From Rheinheimera sediminis (GTDB lineage: Bacteria; Pseudomonadota; Gammaproteobacteria; Enterobacterales; Alteromonadaceae), in NCBI RefSeq assembly GCF_004005375.1, contig NZ_RZUF01000002.1, forward strand, positions 56,148 to 120,147: a stretch of 64,000 nucleotides of DNA, given 5' to 3'. A model generated the notes under the pieces. It saw only the letters and a list, made by a program, of their open reading frames with translations, searched no databases and had not been told where the DNA came from. A program made the position numbers and the translations under genes. Of the stretch, positions 1 to 9,104 are shown one piece after another; the stretch's first letter is position 1; the number at the start of each line of letters is the position of its first letter.

Positions 1-862
1 CCAGGTATTGCCCCTCCCGCTCGCGGTTAAATTCCATAGTGCGCCAGTCGGCACCGCGCGGTACATAAAGCTTTTCGCCTTCATGCCCTGCTAAGTCGGT
101 GCGGGTAAAAAATGGTCGGATATACATGGAGTCGTTGCGGGTCGATAGCTCAGAAAAGGCCAGATCAGTCAGCAGGCCAATCTTGCCTATAGGCGAATCC
201 CAGTTGTTACTGTACAAAAAGGAGTAGGCAGGTTTGGTTTCTTTTATTAAATCACCGTAGTTAGCCGTGGTGCTGAACGCCAGTTTTTGGCCGTCATGAT
301 AAAAGGGCAGGCTAGTCTCCAAATCGACAGTACCACCTAAGCCACCTTCAATCTGGTCGGCTGTTGGGCTTTTGTAGACATTGACCGCATTGAGTAACTC
401 AGGCGGCACGTCGCCAAAACTTAAGGTCCTGCCGCCATTGGCGCTAAAAGTGCTGCGGCCGTTTAATTCACTGCGTACCTGCGTCAAACCCCGCACTGCC
501 ACGCCATTACCTTCAACCGAAAAATGCTCCGGATCGTCTTTTGACATATAGCGGTCGATACTGACGCCAGCAACCCGTTGCAGAGTTTCTGTCACACTGC
601 GATCGGGCAAAGCGCCCATATCGTCAGCGCTGATGCCATCCATGATTTTATTGGCATTCATTTTGGTTTCCTGAGCCGAGATAATACTAGATCTCATGCC
701 TTTGACTTCAATGATTTCAATAGCATCAGTTTTTTCTTCCGCTTCTTCCTTGTCCTGCGCATAAGCGGAACCGGTTACAAATATGCCCAAACCAGTAAGC
801 AAAGCTAAGGTAATTTTTGAAGGGCGAAATGTTAGTTTATTCGGGTATTCCTTGTCTTTCAT
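1..862 (-). CDS. TonB-dependent receptor, N-terminal part (cut by window edge)
   Basis: Outer-membrane TonB-dependent receptor. Only the first 287 codons are inside the window and the beta-barrel lies off the left edge. The ATG at 862 is preceded by AGAGGA with 7-nt spacing. A signal peptide (about residues 1-36, ending near AYA) is followed by an acidic linker and a plug domain. Plug hallmarks are ALPDRSVTETLQRVAGV, then a VRGL box and VYKSPTADQIEGGLGG. These resemble the large-substrate receptors grouped as TonB-Xanth-Caul (family knowledge), which often import oligosaccharides. It lies 142 bp downstream of the GH95 glycosidase on the same strand, so a shared carbohydrate substrate is plausible. 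The substrate cannot be read from the sequence. Confidence 0.9.
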   Translation of the reverse strand, partial: MKDKEYPNKLTFRPSKITLALLTGLGIFVTGSAYAQDKEEAEEKTDAIEIIEVKGMRSSIISAQETKMNANKIMDGISADDMGALPDRSVTETLQRVAGVSIDRYMSKDDPEHFSVEGNGVAVRGLTQVRSELNGRSTFSANGGRTLSFGDVPPELLNAVNVYKSPTADQIEGGLGGTVDLETSLPFYHDGQKLAFSTTANYGDLIKETKPAYSFLYSNNWDSPIGKIGLLTDLAFSELSTRNDSMYIRPFFTRTDLAGHEGEKLYVPRGADWRTMEFNREREGQYL

Positions 863-1004
863 CTGTCTGTCCTCTTGTTATTTTAGTTGAGTGCAGAGTG
901 TCTCCATTCAAGTCGAAAGTTTTTACAACAGGTGCGATACAACATAATTCTCAGGCAGCTATAAATTGAATGTCTTGTCTCTGAACTTATGGTTTTACTT
1001 ATAT

Positions 1005-3443
1005 TTAAATGCGGCTGAGTCGATACAACTGACCAGCTACAGCATCAAATCTCAGGGTGCCATCCTGTTTAATCAGCGGCACCGACTTACCTTCTGTATC
1101 AGTCACCTGATAGTGCAGGGCAGAGTTTTGAATTCTTAATCTCAGCGACTGATTATTTTTACTCTGCAGCTGCGCCGTTTTTAACTCTGAGTTTTGCCAC
1201 TGCAGATCCAGTGTCACGGCGCCTCTGGCCCGCAAACCTGTGATCTGACCTTGAGGCCAACTGGCGGGTAGAGCAGGCAATAAGTGAATAGTCTGCTGAT
1301 GGCTTTGCAGCAGCATTTCGGCTATTCCTGCTGTTGCGCCCAGGTTACCGTCAATCTGAAAAGGTGGATGGGTATCCCATAAGTTGCTCAGCGTGCTGTG
1401 TTTCAGCAGTTCGGCCAGCATCTGATGCGCCTGATTGCCATCAAGCAAGCGCGCCCAAAAATTGATTTTCCAGGCCTTACTCCAGCCGGTATGGCCTTCG
1501 CCTCTGGCATTCAGGGAAACCCGGGCTGCTTCGGCGAGTTCAGGTGTCTGAAACACCGAGATCTGATCGCCAGGATGCAAAGCGTACAAATGCGAAGCGT
1601 GGCGGTGCTTGCTGCTTTTATCGTCTATGTCCTGCTGCCATTCCTGCAATTGTCCCCAGGAACCAACACGTAATCCCGGATCCAGCTTCGCTAACACCTG
1701 CTGGATCCGCTGCTGATTGGCCTGATCACCCAGCAGTTCGGCTACCTTGCTGGTGCTGTGCAACAAATCAAAGACGATTTGCTGCGACATGGCCGCTCCT
1801 GCTGTGAACTGACCATGTTCGGGCGAATAGCTGGGGCTCACCAGATAGTTGCCTTGCTGGTTTTTTTGCAGTGCATCCAGCCAGAATTCAGTGGCACCCA
1901 GCATCAGCGGGTAAGCGCGCTGTTTTAAAAACTGCAGGTCCTGATTAAACAAATAATGTTCGTAGTAGTGCCGCGCCATCCAGGCAGCAGCCTCGGGTTG
2001 CCAGAAAGCAGTGGGCCAGGCTATTAAGCCGGTAAAACCCCAGATATTGGTGTTGAGCAGCAGTGTCCAGCCATCGGCATTAAACAGCGTTTTGGCGCTG
2101 CGCTGGCCAGGCGCCACTAAGCTGTCGACAAAGTCGAATAAGGGCGGCAAAGTTTCGGTTAAATTGGTCGACTCAGCCAACCAATAATTCATTTGCAGAT
2201 TGATATTAACGTGATAGTCCGACATCCAGGGCGCTACATCGTATTTATTCCACACGCCCTGCAGGTTGGCCGGCAAGGAGCCTGGTCTGGATGAGCTGAT
2301 CAGTAAATAGCGGCCATAGTGAAAATATAAAGCTTCCAGCGCTCTGTCCTGCGCCTTGCTATTGCTGCTGCCGTAACCTTTTAACAAGGCCGGAGTGTCC
2401 AGGTTGCCAGCCTGACCTTGCACGTCAAAACTGACTCGGGCAAACAGCTTTTGGTAGTCCTGCAGATGCTGTTCCAGCAGCTGTGGGTAGCTGCTGGTGC
2501 TGAGCGCCGACAGCCTTTTGTCAACTTGAGGCAGCGCAGCCTCGCCTCTGTAATCCGGGTAATGCTGGCGATAATTGGTGCTGGCGGCTACCACAAACCA
2601 GACTTCATCTGCGGCTGTAATAACCAGACTATGGGCTGTTTGGCGCAAGCTGCCATTGCTGTGCCGAACTTGCAAAGCAGTGGCGTACTGCAGGCCATTA
2701 TCTTTTAAAGCACCACTTAAGCTGATTCGATTGTCTTGCAGACTCAGCACTTTACTGCGGTTTTCTGCTGTGGTCAGGCTCAGTTCTACATAAATTTTTG
2801 CCTTCTGATCGGCGTGCAAGCGGGTCACTATCACCTGATCCGGATAACTGACAAAATAGTCGCGCTGATAGCGCACGCCTTGTTCGATATAACTGACAGT
2901 GGCCACAGCCCGCTTTAAGTCCAAAGTGCGCTGATACTCTTTGATATCTTCAGCCTTATGGGCAAAGCGCATTTGTACCGTCGCGAAATTCTGATAACTG
3001 CCGTAACCGCTGTAGTCTCTGCCCAGGCTTTTTGCCACAAGCTCCGGCGTCAGTTGTCCCGCTGTGGTTAATTGCTGCTGTACTGCCGCCAGTTGTTTTG
3101 GATAGGCGCCGTTGTCGGCGGGTAAACCAAAATCGTAACCTTCTTTGCCTGCTTTACCTTCTTTGCTGCCAGGCCCGCCAGTCCAGAGTGTTTTTTCGGC
3201 AAACTGCAGCTCATCTGTCTCAATAGCTCCCATCACATTAGCGCCTAAAGCGCCATTGCCAATGGGCAAAGATTCGCTCTCCCAATCCTGAGCTGGCGTT
3301 CTAAAAACTATAGATAAGTCCTGTGCCTGAGTGCAAAGGGGCAGCAAAGTACAAAGCAACAGCAGAGCCAGGATCCAGACATCAGGCTTTAACTTCAATG
3401 GCTGCACCAAAGCTGTTAAGGCGCAGTGGTTCATTGGCGACAT
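1005..3443 (-). CDS. GH95-family alpha-L-fucosidase (or alpha-L-galactosidase), exported
   Basis: An 812-residue enzyme matching glycoside hydrolase family 95, which removes terminal alpha-1,2-linked L-fucose (some members L-galactose) by inversion. The ATG at 3443 has GGAGA 6 nt upstream. A hydrophobic signal segment (about residues 22-40, ending TQA) points to export. The N-terminal beta domain opens with SLPIGNGALGANVMG. Catalytic landmarks match those known in the Bifidobacterium AfcA enzyme: the N-x-N pair at residues 413/415 (HVNINLQMNYW), the acid Glu542 (SPEHG) and Asp698 (FQIDGNLGATAGI). The (alpha/alpha)6 barrel is complete and the length is usual for the family. A TonB receptor lies downstream on the same strand. 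Which sugar is removed remains open. Confidence 0.92.
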   Translation of the reverse strand: MSPMNHCALTALVQPLKLKPDVWILALLLLCTLLPLCTQAQDLSIVFRTPAQDWESESLPIGNGALGANVMGAIETDELQFAEKTLWTGGPGSKEGKAGKEGYDFGLPADNGAYPKQLAAVQQQLTTAGQLTPELVAKSLGRDYSGYGSYQNFATVQMRFAHKAEDIKEYQRTLDLKRAVATVSYIEQGVRYQRDYFVSYPDQVIVTRLHADQKAKIYVELSLTTAENRSKVLSLQDNRISLSGALKDNGLQYATALQVRHSNGSLRQTAHSLVITAADEVWFVVAASTNYRQHYPDYRGEAALPQVDKRLSALSTSSYPQLLEQHLQDYQKLFARVSFDVQGQAGNLDTPALLKGYGSSNSKAQDRALEALYFHYGRYLLISSSRPGSLPANLQGVWNKYDVAPWMSDYHVNINLQMNYWLAESTNLTETLPPLFDFVDSLVAPGQRSAKTLFNADGWTLLLNTNIWGFTGLIAWPTAFWQPEAAAWMARHYYEHYLFNQDLQFLKQRAYPLMLGATEFWLDALQKNQQGNYLVSPSYSPEHGQFTAGAAMSQQIVFDLLHSTSKVAELLGDQANQQRIQQVLAKLDPGLRVGSWGQLQEWQQDIDDKSSKHRHASHLYALHPGDQISVFQTPELAEAARVSLNARGEGHTGWSKAWKINFWARLLDGNQAHQMLAELLKHSTLSNLWDTHPPFQIDGNLGATAGIAEMLLQSHQQTIHLLPALPASWPQGQITGLRARGAVTLDLQWQNSELKTAQLQSKNNQSLRLRIQNSALHYQVTDTEGKSVPLIKQDGTLRFDAVAGQLYRLSRI

Positions 3444-4018
3444 CTCATTCTCCGCAGGACAAAATCTTTATGTTGTTGAAGCTGCAGCTATGCCACTGGG
3501 CACTATGCACCTTGATCCCTGATGAAGGGGGAAACTGGCACTGACTTTGGCAAAGAGCTGGTTCAACCGCCGCTCAGGCGCTCAATAGCCACTTTTTTTA
3601 ATGAACCAAAGCTGCAATGAGATGTTGCTCAAGATCACGAAAATTGGTCGTGAAGGTCAGTTTTTTCAGTGAGTTAGATATCACAATCTCTTCAGAGATA
3701 AAGCCTGAGGCAGATCATTGCGCTATCAGACTAGCAGCGAGTCGCCGGATTAGGTTTTTATAAAATATGATAGAGGTGTTCAGTTTTTTCATTATCTGTG
3801 ATGTAACCGAATGTCTTTTAGGGTTTTTAATAAGTAACTTATTTTAAATCAGTTACTTATCTTTTATCTTTTGAGTTTTTTATTTCAGACGTTTCGGGTT
3901 TTGTGTAACCGGATAGCAGGGGCGATAACCCCAGCCAGACGCGAGCTGACTGGGTGACACAGGAAGGAGTACAGTATCTAGCCTTTTTTATGAATCTCAA
4001 ATTGAGTTTTACACTGAA
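3444..4018. other. Intergenic stretch with two inverted repeats, no gene seen
   Basis: 575 bp between the GH95 start and the PhoX stop. I see no credible coding region. A 6-bp inverted repeat (TCACGA, 7-nt gap, TCGTGA) at 3635-3653 lies about 190 bp upstream of the GH95 start and could bind a regulator. A stronger AT-rich inverted repeat lies at 3830-3860. The part close to 4018 has no convincing terminator for phoX. Confidence 0.6.
3830..3860. repeat. 10-bp perfect inverted repeat (ATAAGTAACT / AGTTACTTAT)
   Basis: ATAAGTAACT at 3830-3839 and its exact complement AGTTACTTAT at 3851-3860 are separated by 11 nt. A pyrimidine-rich tract (CTTTTATCTTTT) follows on the + strand. It could be an operator or a weak AT-rich terminator; the sequence does not decide. 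Confidence 0.5.
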
Positions 4019-5866
4019 TTAGCTCCCCACTACTTGGCCATCTTTACGATTGATCACCACCACTGCAGGGCGTGGTGGCATTTTAGTGTCGAAGTCTGGC
4101 CAGCGGGTGGATGGGGCTTCAAAGCTGCTGCCTTGAGCCGGATGTTGTACCGAGCAGAAAAAGTGTTTGTCGTCAGGTGTAAAAAACGGACCGCAGATTT
4201 CAGAGCCAAGCGGCGCCCTTAAAAAGCGCTTCATTAACGCTCTGGATGCACCGCTGACATCACAAGCCCAAACACCCTCGGCTATATCAAAGTCTTCAGC
4301 GCCATCTGAGGTGACCCATAACCTGCCTTTGCTGTCAAAAGCGCAGTTATCAGGGCACGCCAGCCAGCTGTTTACTGCGGTCGCCGGGTGGTAGCTGGTA
4401 CTTGGATCGTCGCGACGACCCGCCAGTAAAAACATATCCCAAGCAAAACTGGATGAACTGTGATCACCTTTAGGCGGCACCAGTTCAACAATCTGGCCCG
4501 CTTTATTTTCAGCGCGCGGATTGGCTGGATTACGCTGTTCTGCTGTGCGATCGGCGTTTTTGGTCAGCATCACGTAAACCGCGCCATTGGCTGGATTGAC
4601 TTCAACATCTTCCGGCCTGTCCATTGGCGTTGCGCCCAGTAAATCTGCTGCTTTGCGTACATCGATGACCACATCGGCCTGACTGTGAAAACCATTGGCT
4701 GCGGTCAATGGGCCTTGGCCAAACACCAGCGGTAACCAGTCTACTGTGCCGTCGGCATCAAAGCGGGCACAATACAAAGTGCCTTGATCTAATAAATCCA
4801 GATTGGCGGCTCTGTTGTCGGCTTGATAGCGATTTGTTGAGATGAATTTATACAGGTACTCAAATTTCTGATCATCGCCCATATAGGCCACCACACGGCC
4901 ATCCTGATTGATATAGACATTGGCACCTTCGTGTTTAAAGCGACCGAGGGCGGTACGTTTTTTTGGCACTGAAGTGGGATCGTAAGGGTCTATTTCGACT
5001 ATCCAGCCCATATGGAAGCTTTCATTCGGCTCTTGGGCTAAATCCCAGCGAGGGTAGTGTTTAGCCCAGCTTTTTTGCGCTTTTTCCTCCATACCAAAAC
5101 GTGTCAGGCTGGCCTGTTCTTTGCTCTGGCTAAAATCACCGGCAAACATCGAATCAATGTTTTCTTCCCCCGTCAGCACTGTACCCCAAGGTGTGACGCC
5201 ACCAGCGCAGTTGCCGTAGGTGCCAAGGGTATGAACGCCATCTTTTGAAATTGCTGTTTTTAAACGGTCACTGCCTGCCGCCGGGCCATTGATCGTCATT
5301 GGGGTCAGTGGTGTGATGCGTCTGGTGTAAACGGAGTTTTTTTTCTGTTGCCATTGGCCGTTTTGATAATTAATTTCAACCACAGACAAACCATGGGCGG
5401 CAATGTCAGTATCTGTTTGCGCTTTATCCAACGCTGTATCTGCAGGAGAACCTGGCCACATAATTTCCGGTACAGTGTATTCGTGGTTCACCACCAAAAG
5501 ACCATGGTTTGAATTGGTGCTGCCCAGAGGTAAAGATAAAAAGCCAATAAAGTCGTTATTAAAACCAAACTGTTGCTGCTGTTTTTCTGCTGTTTGTGCA
5601 GCTGGATCAAAAGCCGGGCCATTGCTAAATAAAGGCTCGCCCCATTTCAACAACACTTGTGCCTGATAACCTGCCGGTACTTCGAGGTTGGGTGTCATTT
5701 GATGGCTTTGTTCGCTGAAGGTTAAGCTCGATTGCACAGCTTGCGTCTGGTTTGGTGTTAAGGCAAAAGCTGGCAGACTGCTGGTCAGTGCTAAAGCGCT
5801 GCTGGCTTTTAAAAAATCACGCCGCGACAAAGCGCCTGCCAGTACTTCTGAAAAGTGTTTAGACAT
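4019..5866 (-). CDS. PhoX-family (DUF839) secreted phosphatase, Tat substrate
   Basis: A 615-residue protein of the PhoX/DUF839 family, metal-dependent alkaline phosphatases or phosphodiesterases (in characterised members a calcium/iron cofactor with a beta-propeller fold). I chose the ATG at 5866 (MSKHFSEV) because GGAG lies 6 nt upstream; an in-frame ATG at 5929 lacks this. The N-terminus carries a twin-arginine signal, SRRDFLKASSALAL, so it is exported folded. Typical family stretches are present: NHEYTVPEIMWP, GTYGNCAGGVTPWGTVLTGEEN, GRFKHEGANVY, DRPEDVEVNP and AWDMFLLAG. It probably scavenges phosphate from organic esters. It is transcribed alone and diverges from the YCII-ECF42 pair. 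No Pho box was identified. Confidence 0.88.
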   Translation of the reverse strand: MSKHFSEVLAGALSRRDFLKASSALALTSSLPAFALTPNQTQAVQSSLTFSEQSHQMTPNLEVPAGYQAQVLLKWGEPLFSNGPAFDPAAQTAEKQQQQFGFNNDFIGFLSLPLGSTNSNHGLLVVNHEYTVPEIMWPGSPADTALDKAQTDTDIAAHGLSVVEINYQNGQWQQKKNSVYTRRITPLTPMTINGPAAGSDRLKTAISKDGVHTLGTYGNCAGGVTPWGTVLTGEENIDSMFAGDFSQSKEQASLTRFGMEEKAQKSWAKHYPRWDLAQEPNESFHMGWIVEIDPYDPTSVPKKRTALGRFKHEGANVYINQDGRVVAYMGDDQKFEYLYKFISTNRYQADNRAANLDLLDQGTLYCARFDADGTVDWLPLVFGQGPLTAANGFHSQADVVIDVRKAADLLGATPMDRPEDVEVNPANGAVYVMLTKNADRTAEQRNPANPRAENKAGQIVELVPPKGDHSSSSFAWDMFLLAGRRDDPSTSYHPATAVNSWLACPDNCAFDSKGRLWVTSDGAEDFDIAEGVWACDVSGASRALMKRFLRAPLGSEICGPFFTPDDKHFFCSVQHPAQGSSFEAPSTRWPDFDTKMPPRPAVVVINRKDGQVVGS

Positions 5867-5929
5867 GATGAACTCCGGTGACAGTTTGTCCGCTAGAACA
5901 AAACTAGCAAAATTGCGGATAGAAAACAT

Positions 5930-5942
5930 GTGATAGTATCAC
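5930..5942. promoter_or_regulatory. Perfect palindrome GTGATAGTATCAC upstream of phoX-like gene
   Basis: A 13-bp palindrome (GTGATA, central G, TATCAC), 63 bp upstream of the chosen phoX-like start and about 70 bp upstream of the ECF42-type promoter of the divergent YCII gene. A second small inverted repeat (GCTAG, 7 nt, CTAGC) lies at 5892-5908. The outer TGTGA/TCAC resembles a CRP half-site pair, but the spacing is 5 rather than 6. The binding protein is unknown. Confidence 0.45.
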
Positions 5943-6011
5943 GTTGAATAAGACATAAATGTGACAGCCTCTACTCCTTGGCACTTAGCAGAAAAATATT
6001 TTCCGTTTGCT

Positions 6012-6040
6012 TGTCGGTTTGCTTATGGTTGAATTGTCAT
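6012..6040 (+). promoter_or_regulatory. Putative ECF42-type promoter of the YCII-sigma pair
   Basis: TGTCGG at 6012-6017, a 17-nt spacer, then TGTCAT at 6035-6040, placing a transcript start about 37 nt before the YCII ATG. The same layout (TGTCGA-N17-CGAC) occurs upstream of the second module at 51995-52021. From memory, ECF42 sigma factors prefer a -35 element like TGTCGA. Assignment is by analogy. Confidence 0.5.
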
Positions 6041-6083
6041 CAAGGTGAAGTACTTAGTTATTGAATCACCCAAGGAGCAACAG

Positions 6084-6461
6084 ATGCGTTATTCACTTTT
6101 ACTCAACTGTTACGAAGCTGAACCAGGAGCTATCGATCCTGAAATGGCAAAGCAATTTATGGCAGCTTTTGATTTATATGCCAAAGATCTGGAAAAAGCC
6201 GGAGTGCTGGTCGCAGCAGAGGTGCTGCAACCCTCGGCACATTCCACCACTTTGACCTTACGTCATGGCCATTTACAAATTCAGGATGGGCCTTTTGCTG
6301 ATACCAAGGAGCAATTGGCAGGCATTTTTGTGATTGATGTGGCCGACATGGATCAGGCACTGAAATGGGCAGAACAATGTCCTGGCGCTCAGTATGGTGT
6401 GATGGAAATTCGCCCTGCAGCAACGGCTTACATTGCCGGACAATGGCAGTCCTTCCTTTAA
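6084..6461 (+). CDS. YCII/DGPF-domain protein of ECF42 module 1
   Basis: A 125-residue single-domain YCII-related protein with a ferredoxin-like fold. The family hallmark DGPFADTKEQLAG is intact near residue 70, and the C-terminus ends in the usual VMEIRP segment. The ATG at 6084 has AAGGAG 6 nt upstream; an in-frame ATG at 6045 has no such site. The stop codon TAA shares its last base with the ATG of the next gene, so the two are translationally coupled. DGPF proteins are regular partners of ECF42 sigma factors (family knowledge). Their biochemical role, enzyme or sensor, is unsettled. Confidence 0.9.
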   Translation: MRYSLLLNCYEAEPGAIDPEMAKQFMAAFDLYAKDLEKAGVLVAAEVLQPSAHSTTLTLRHGHLQIQDGPFADTKEQLAGIFVIDVADMDQALKWAEQCPGAQYGVMEIRPAATAYIAGQWQSFL

Positions 6462-7690
6462 TGCCTCATGTCAGTATTGAGCTGATAGCCCGCCACAGCC
6501 ATGGCAGGCTGTTGGCTCTGCTGCTGAGTAAAAATGCCGACATTATGGCCGCTGAAGATGCGCTGGCTGAGGCCTTTGCTCAGGCTGTCCGCTGTTGGCC
6601 AGAGCAGGGCACGCCAACCAAGCCTGAAGCCTGGCTATACAGAGTGGCCAGCAACTGGCTGATCAATCAATACCGCTCAGGACATAGCCACTACACTGAA
6701 ACCACAGCCGATCTGTCTGAACTTGCTGATGCCGCTATGACCGAGTCAGAGCAGTTATCTACGCCTTTTCCAGACAGGCGCTTAGCACTGCTGTTCGTCT
6801 GCGCTCATCCGGCCATAGACCCTGCAGTGCGTACACCCCTGATGTTGCAAACCATATTGGGTTTGAATGCCAGTCGTATAGCTTTGGCGTATTCAGTACC
6901 TGAGACCAGCATGACGCAGCGTTTGGTCAGGGCCAAAAGGCGTATCCGCGATTTGCTGATCCCTTTTATTCTGCCGGAAAAACCGCAATTATCTGAACGG
7001 CTCTCAGACGTATTGGAAGCCATTTATGGTGCTTACGCTATTGATTGGCTGGAGCCTGGTGAGGACGATTCTGCTGTTTCTTTGGCGGACGAGGCCTTGT
7101 ATTTAGCAGGTTTAATGACAGAACTGCTGGCGGAGCAAGCTGAAGTATGGGGTTTGCTGTCGCTCTTGTGTTTTTCTATGGCAAGACAGCCCGGTCGTTT
7201 GACAAGCACTATGGAATTTGTACCGCTGGATCAACAAAACTGTCGGATGTGGGATCACAAGCTGGTCGCTCAGGCGGAGGGTTTTTTACGTAAAGCTCAT
7301 AGCCTCGGGCCCATGGGGCGTTTTCAATTGGAAGCCGCTATTCAATCGGCTCATTCTGTGGTGCTGTATCAGCAAAAAGTGGACTGGCAGGTGCTACGAA
7401 CTTTGTACTTGGGACTGTTGAAGATAGCCCCTTCTTTAGGCGCGAAAGTCGCGTTAGCCGTCAGTATTTATCAGCTTGAAGGCACAAAAGAGGCGTTAAT
7501 TTATCTGGACTCCATCAAGGATCCGCAGATGGCCTGCTTTCAGCCCTGGTGGGCAACCCAAGCCTTTTTACTCAGCGAAGACGGACAAAAAGAGCAAGCA
7601 AAATTGGCTTATGCTCAGGCTATTCAACTGACAAAACAGCCTGGTTTAAGTCAGTATTTACAGGCAAAAGCTGCAGCGCTTGAGCTCTAA
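6461..7690 (+). CDS. ECF42-type RNA polymerase sigma factor (module 1)
   Basis: A 409-residue extracytoplasmic-function sigma factor with a long C-terminal extension, the architecture of the ECF42 group. Sigma region 2 covers roughly residues 10-75 (PEAWLYRVASNWLINQYRSG) and region 4 roughly 115-170 (LNASRIALAYSVPE, then TQRLVRAKRRIRD). The remaining 230 residues are helical and TPR-like (ETSMTQ through the end, with A-x-x-I repeats). The start is the ATG overlapping the YCII stop (TAATG); reading further upstream would duplicate coding used by that gene. ECF42 members lack an anti-sigma gene and the extension is thought to control activity. It overlaps the convergent rluA-like gene by 4 nt. 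It is more diverged in sequence than the second copy at 49506-50738. Confidence 0.88.
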   Translation: MPHVSIELIARHSHGRLLALLLSKNADIMAAEDALAEAFAQAVRCWPEQGTPTKPEAWLYRVASNWLINQYRSGHSHYTETTADLSELADAAMTESEQLSTPFPDRRLALLFVCAHPAIDPAVRTPLMLQTILGLNASRIALAYSVPETSMTQRLVRAKRRIRDLLIPFILPEKPQLSERLSDVLEAIYGAYAIDWLEPGEDDSAVSLADEALYLAGLMTELLAEQAEVWGLLSLLCFSMARQPGRLTSTMEFVPLDQQNCRMWDHKLVAQAEGFLRKAHSLGPMGRFQLEAAIQSAHSVVLYQQKVDWQVLRTLYLGLLKIAPSLGAKVALAVSIYQLEGTKEALIYLDSIKDPQMACFQPWWATQAFLLSEDGQKEQAKLAYAQAIQLTKQPGLSQYLQAKAAALEL

Positions 7691-8355
7691 AACGGACAAG
7701 GGCAGCAGATTTTCATTGCTTGCCCTGTGAATGGATGCTCAAACTCCAGCTCTGACGCATGCAGCAATAGTCGTGAAGCCATAGCCTGAGTATCAAGATT
7801 GCCGTATAAATCACAGCCCAGCATAGGGTGGCCGATAAACTGGCTATGAATACGTAGCTGATGAGTGCGACCTGTTTCTGGCGTAAATAGCAATCGGGTT
7901 CGGTCTGGATTGCTCAGGCGTTCCAGTACCTGAAAATGGCTGATGGCTTTTTGCCCTTGTTCAAAACAGACTTTTAAGCGGGGAAATAAGGCTTTGTCCT
8001 TACTGATAGGCGCTGCAATGATGCCGCTATCTTGTTCTATATGACCTGCCACTATGCTTTGGTAGCCTTTGATCACAGTGCGCTGTTGAAACTGCTGGCT
8101 CAACAAGGCGTTGCTGGCTTTATCAAGGGCCAGCAGCATAATGCCTGAAGTACCAAAGTCGAGTCTGTGTATTAAAGTGATTTGCGGATAAATTTGGGCT
8201 AAACGATGGTGCACCGAGTCCAGGTTCAGCGGATTTTTGCCGGACAAACTTAATAAACCGCTGGGTTTATTAATCAGCAGAATATGTTCGTCCTGATACA
8301 GAGTCTCTATCTGCTGATGACAGGCAGGGGCTATAAAATTATCTATCACTGTCAT
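7687..8355 (-). CDS. RluA-type 23S rRNA/tRNA pseudouridine synthase
   Basis: A 222-residue pseudouridine synthase of the RluA family, which isomerises uridine in rRNA or tRNA. The catalytic motif HRLDFGTSG carries the invariant Asp near residue 64, and the C-terminal substrate-binding stretch RTHQLRIHSQFIGHPMLGCDLYG is typical. There is no N-terminal S4 domain, and the length is close to E. coli RluA (219), which it resembles more than RluC or RluD. The ATG at 8355 fits AGGGA at 8-nt spacing; a TTG two codons earlier would sit too near it. It stands alone between convergent and divergent neighbours. The exact RNA target (U746/U32 for RluA) is inferred. Confidence 0.85.
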   Translation of the reverse strand: MTVIDNFIAPACHQQIETLYQDEHILLINKPSGLLSLSGKNPLNLDSVHHRLAQIYPQITLIHRLDFGTSGIMLLALDKASNALLSQQFQQRTVIKGYQSIVAGHIEQDSGIIAAPISKDKALFPRLKVCFEQGQKAISHFQVLERLSNPDRTRLLFTPETGRTHQLRIHSQFIGHPMLGCDLYGNLDTQAMASRLLLHASELEFEHPFTGQAMKICCPCPF

Positions 8356-8462
8356 CTTCAATATCCCTGCTTCATCTGGCGCAGAGTGTACTTGAAATCA
8401 AAGCTTGCTGCCTTGCTTTAACTTGGCGAAAATAGCGGTTTTTAGCCAGCAAGGGCTGTTAT

Positions 8463-8915
8463 ATGGATTTAGATGAAGCAGAAGATTGGGCCTGGTGTGA
8501 TGCACAGTTCGCCGCTATTGAAGCTTATGTAAAAACGCAGAATATTCCGCACGGCGTGATTTGCGACTGGCCAGAATGGTATGCCGCACCTTATGTAGGC
8601 CTGTGGGCAGTGGAAGATCCGGCTGATCCTGGTTTTGTTGGTCACTGGATTTTAGCTGGCGATACCACTGGCATTCAGCCCCAGCCTGTGGCCTTTGATT
8701 TTTTGCCCGCAGAAGATTGTGCTGAACCTCGTGAAGCTCTGGCTGCTTTTGCCAAAAAATGGGCCGCTTTAGCGGCAGCTGCTGCTAAAGGCACAGCCTG
8801 GAGCGGCAGCCCGCTATTAACAGGTGAGTTGGCGCAACAAGCAGCGCAGTTAGCACGACAGGCAGAGCTATTAAAGCTCTGGGCCGGTGATGATGATATG
8901 TGGGAGCAGGACTAG
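8463..8915 (+). CDS. DUF4826-like small acidic protein, function unknown
   Basis: A 150-residue cytoplasmic protein without signal or membrane segment. The pattern DWAWCDAQFAAIEAYV, then APYVGLWAVED, HWILAGD and REALAAFAKKWAALA resembles the DUF4826 proteins common in Alteromonadales; the match is from memory. The C-terminal 60 residues are alanine- and glutamine-rich and probably helical. The ATG has AAGGG about 7 nt upstream. It is transcribed away from the pseudouridine synthase gene as a single gene. No enzymatic motif is visible. Confidence 0.65.
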   Translation: MDLDEAEDWAWCDAQFAAIEAYVKTQNIPHGVICDWPEWYAAPYVGLWAVEDPADPGFVGHWILAGDTTGIQPQPVAFDFLPAEDCAEPREALAAFAKKWAALAAAAAKGTAWSGSPLLTGELAQQAAQLARQAELLKLWAGDDDMWEQD

Positions 8916-9104
8916 TGTTTACCGCCCCCTTGCGTTAGGTTAGCCTGCTTGGTTAACGGCATAAGGTACAGCAGTCCAGATTGTTTAACCTGATGGGATG
9001 GTCTGCTCCCACCTCGGCATAGATGTGCCATGATTGAATTGCAATCAATCAAAAATTAGCGGCTCAGCTCTTTTCTACCTCTGCGCTGAGCTAAAGCGCT
9101 CAGA

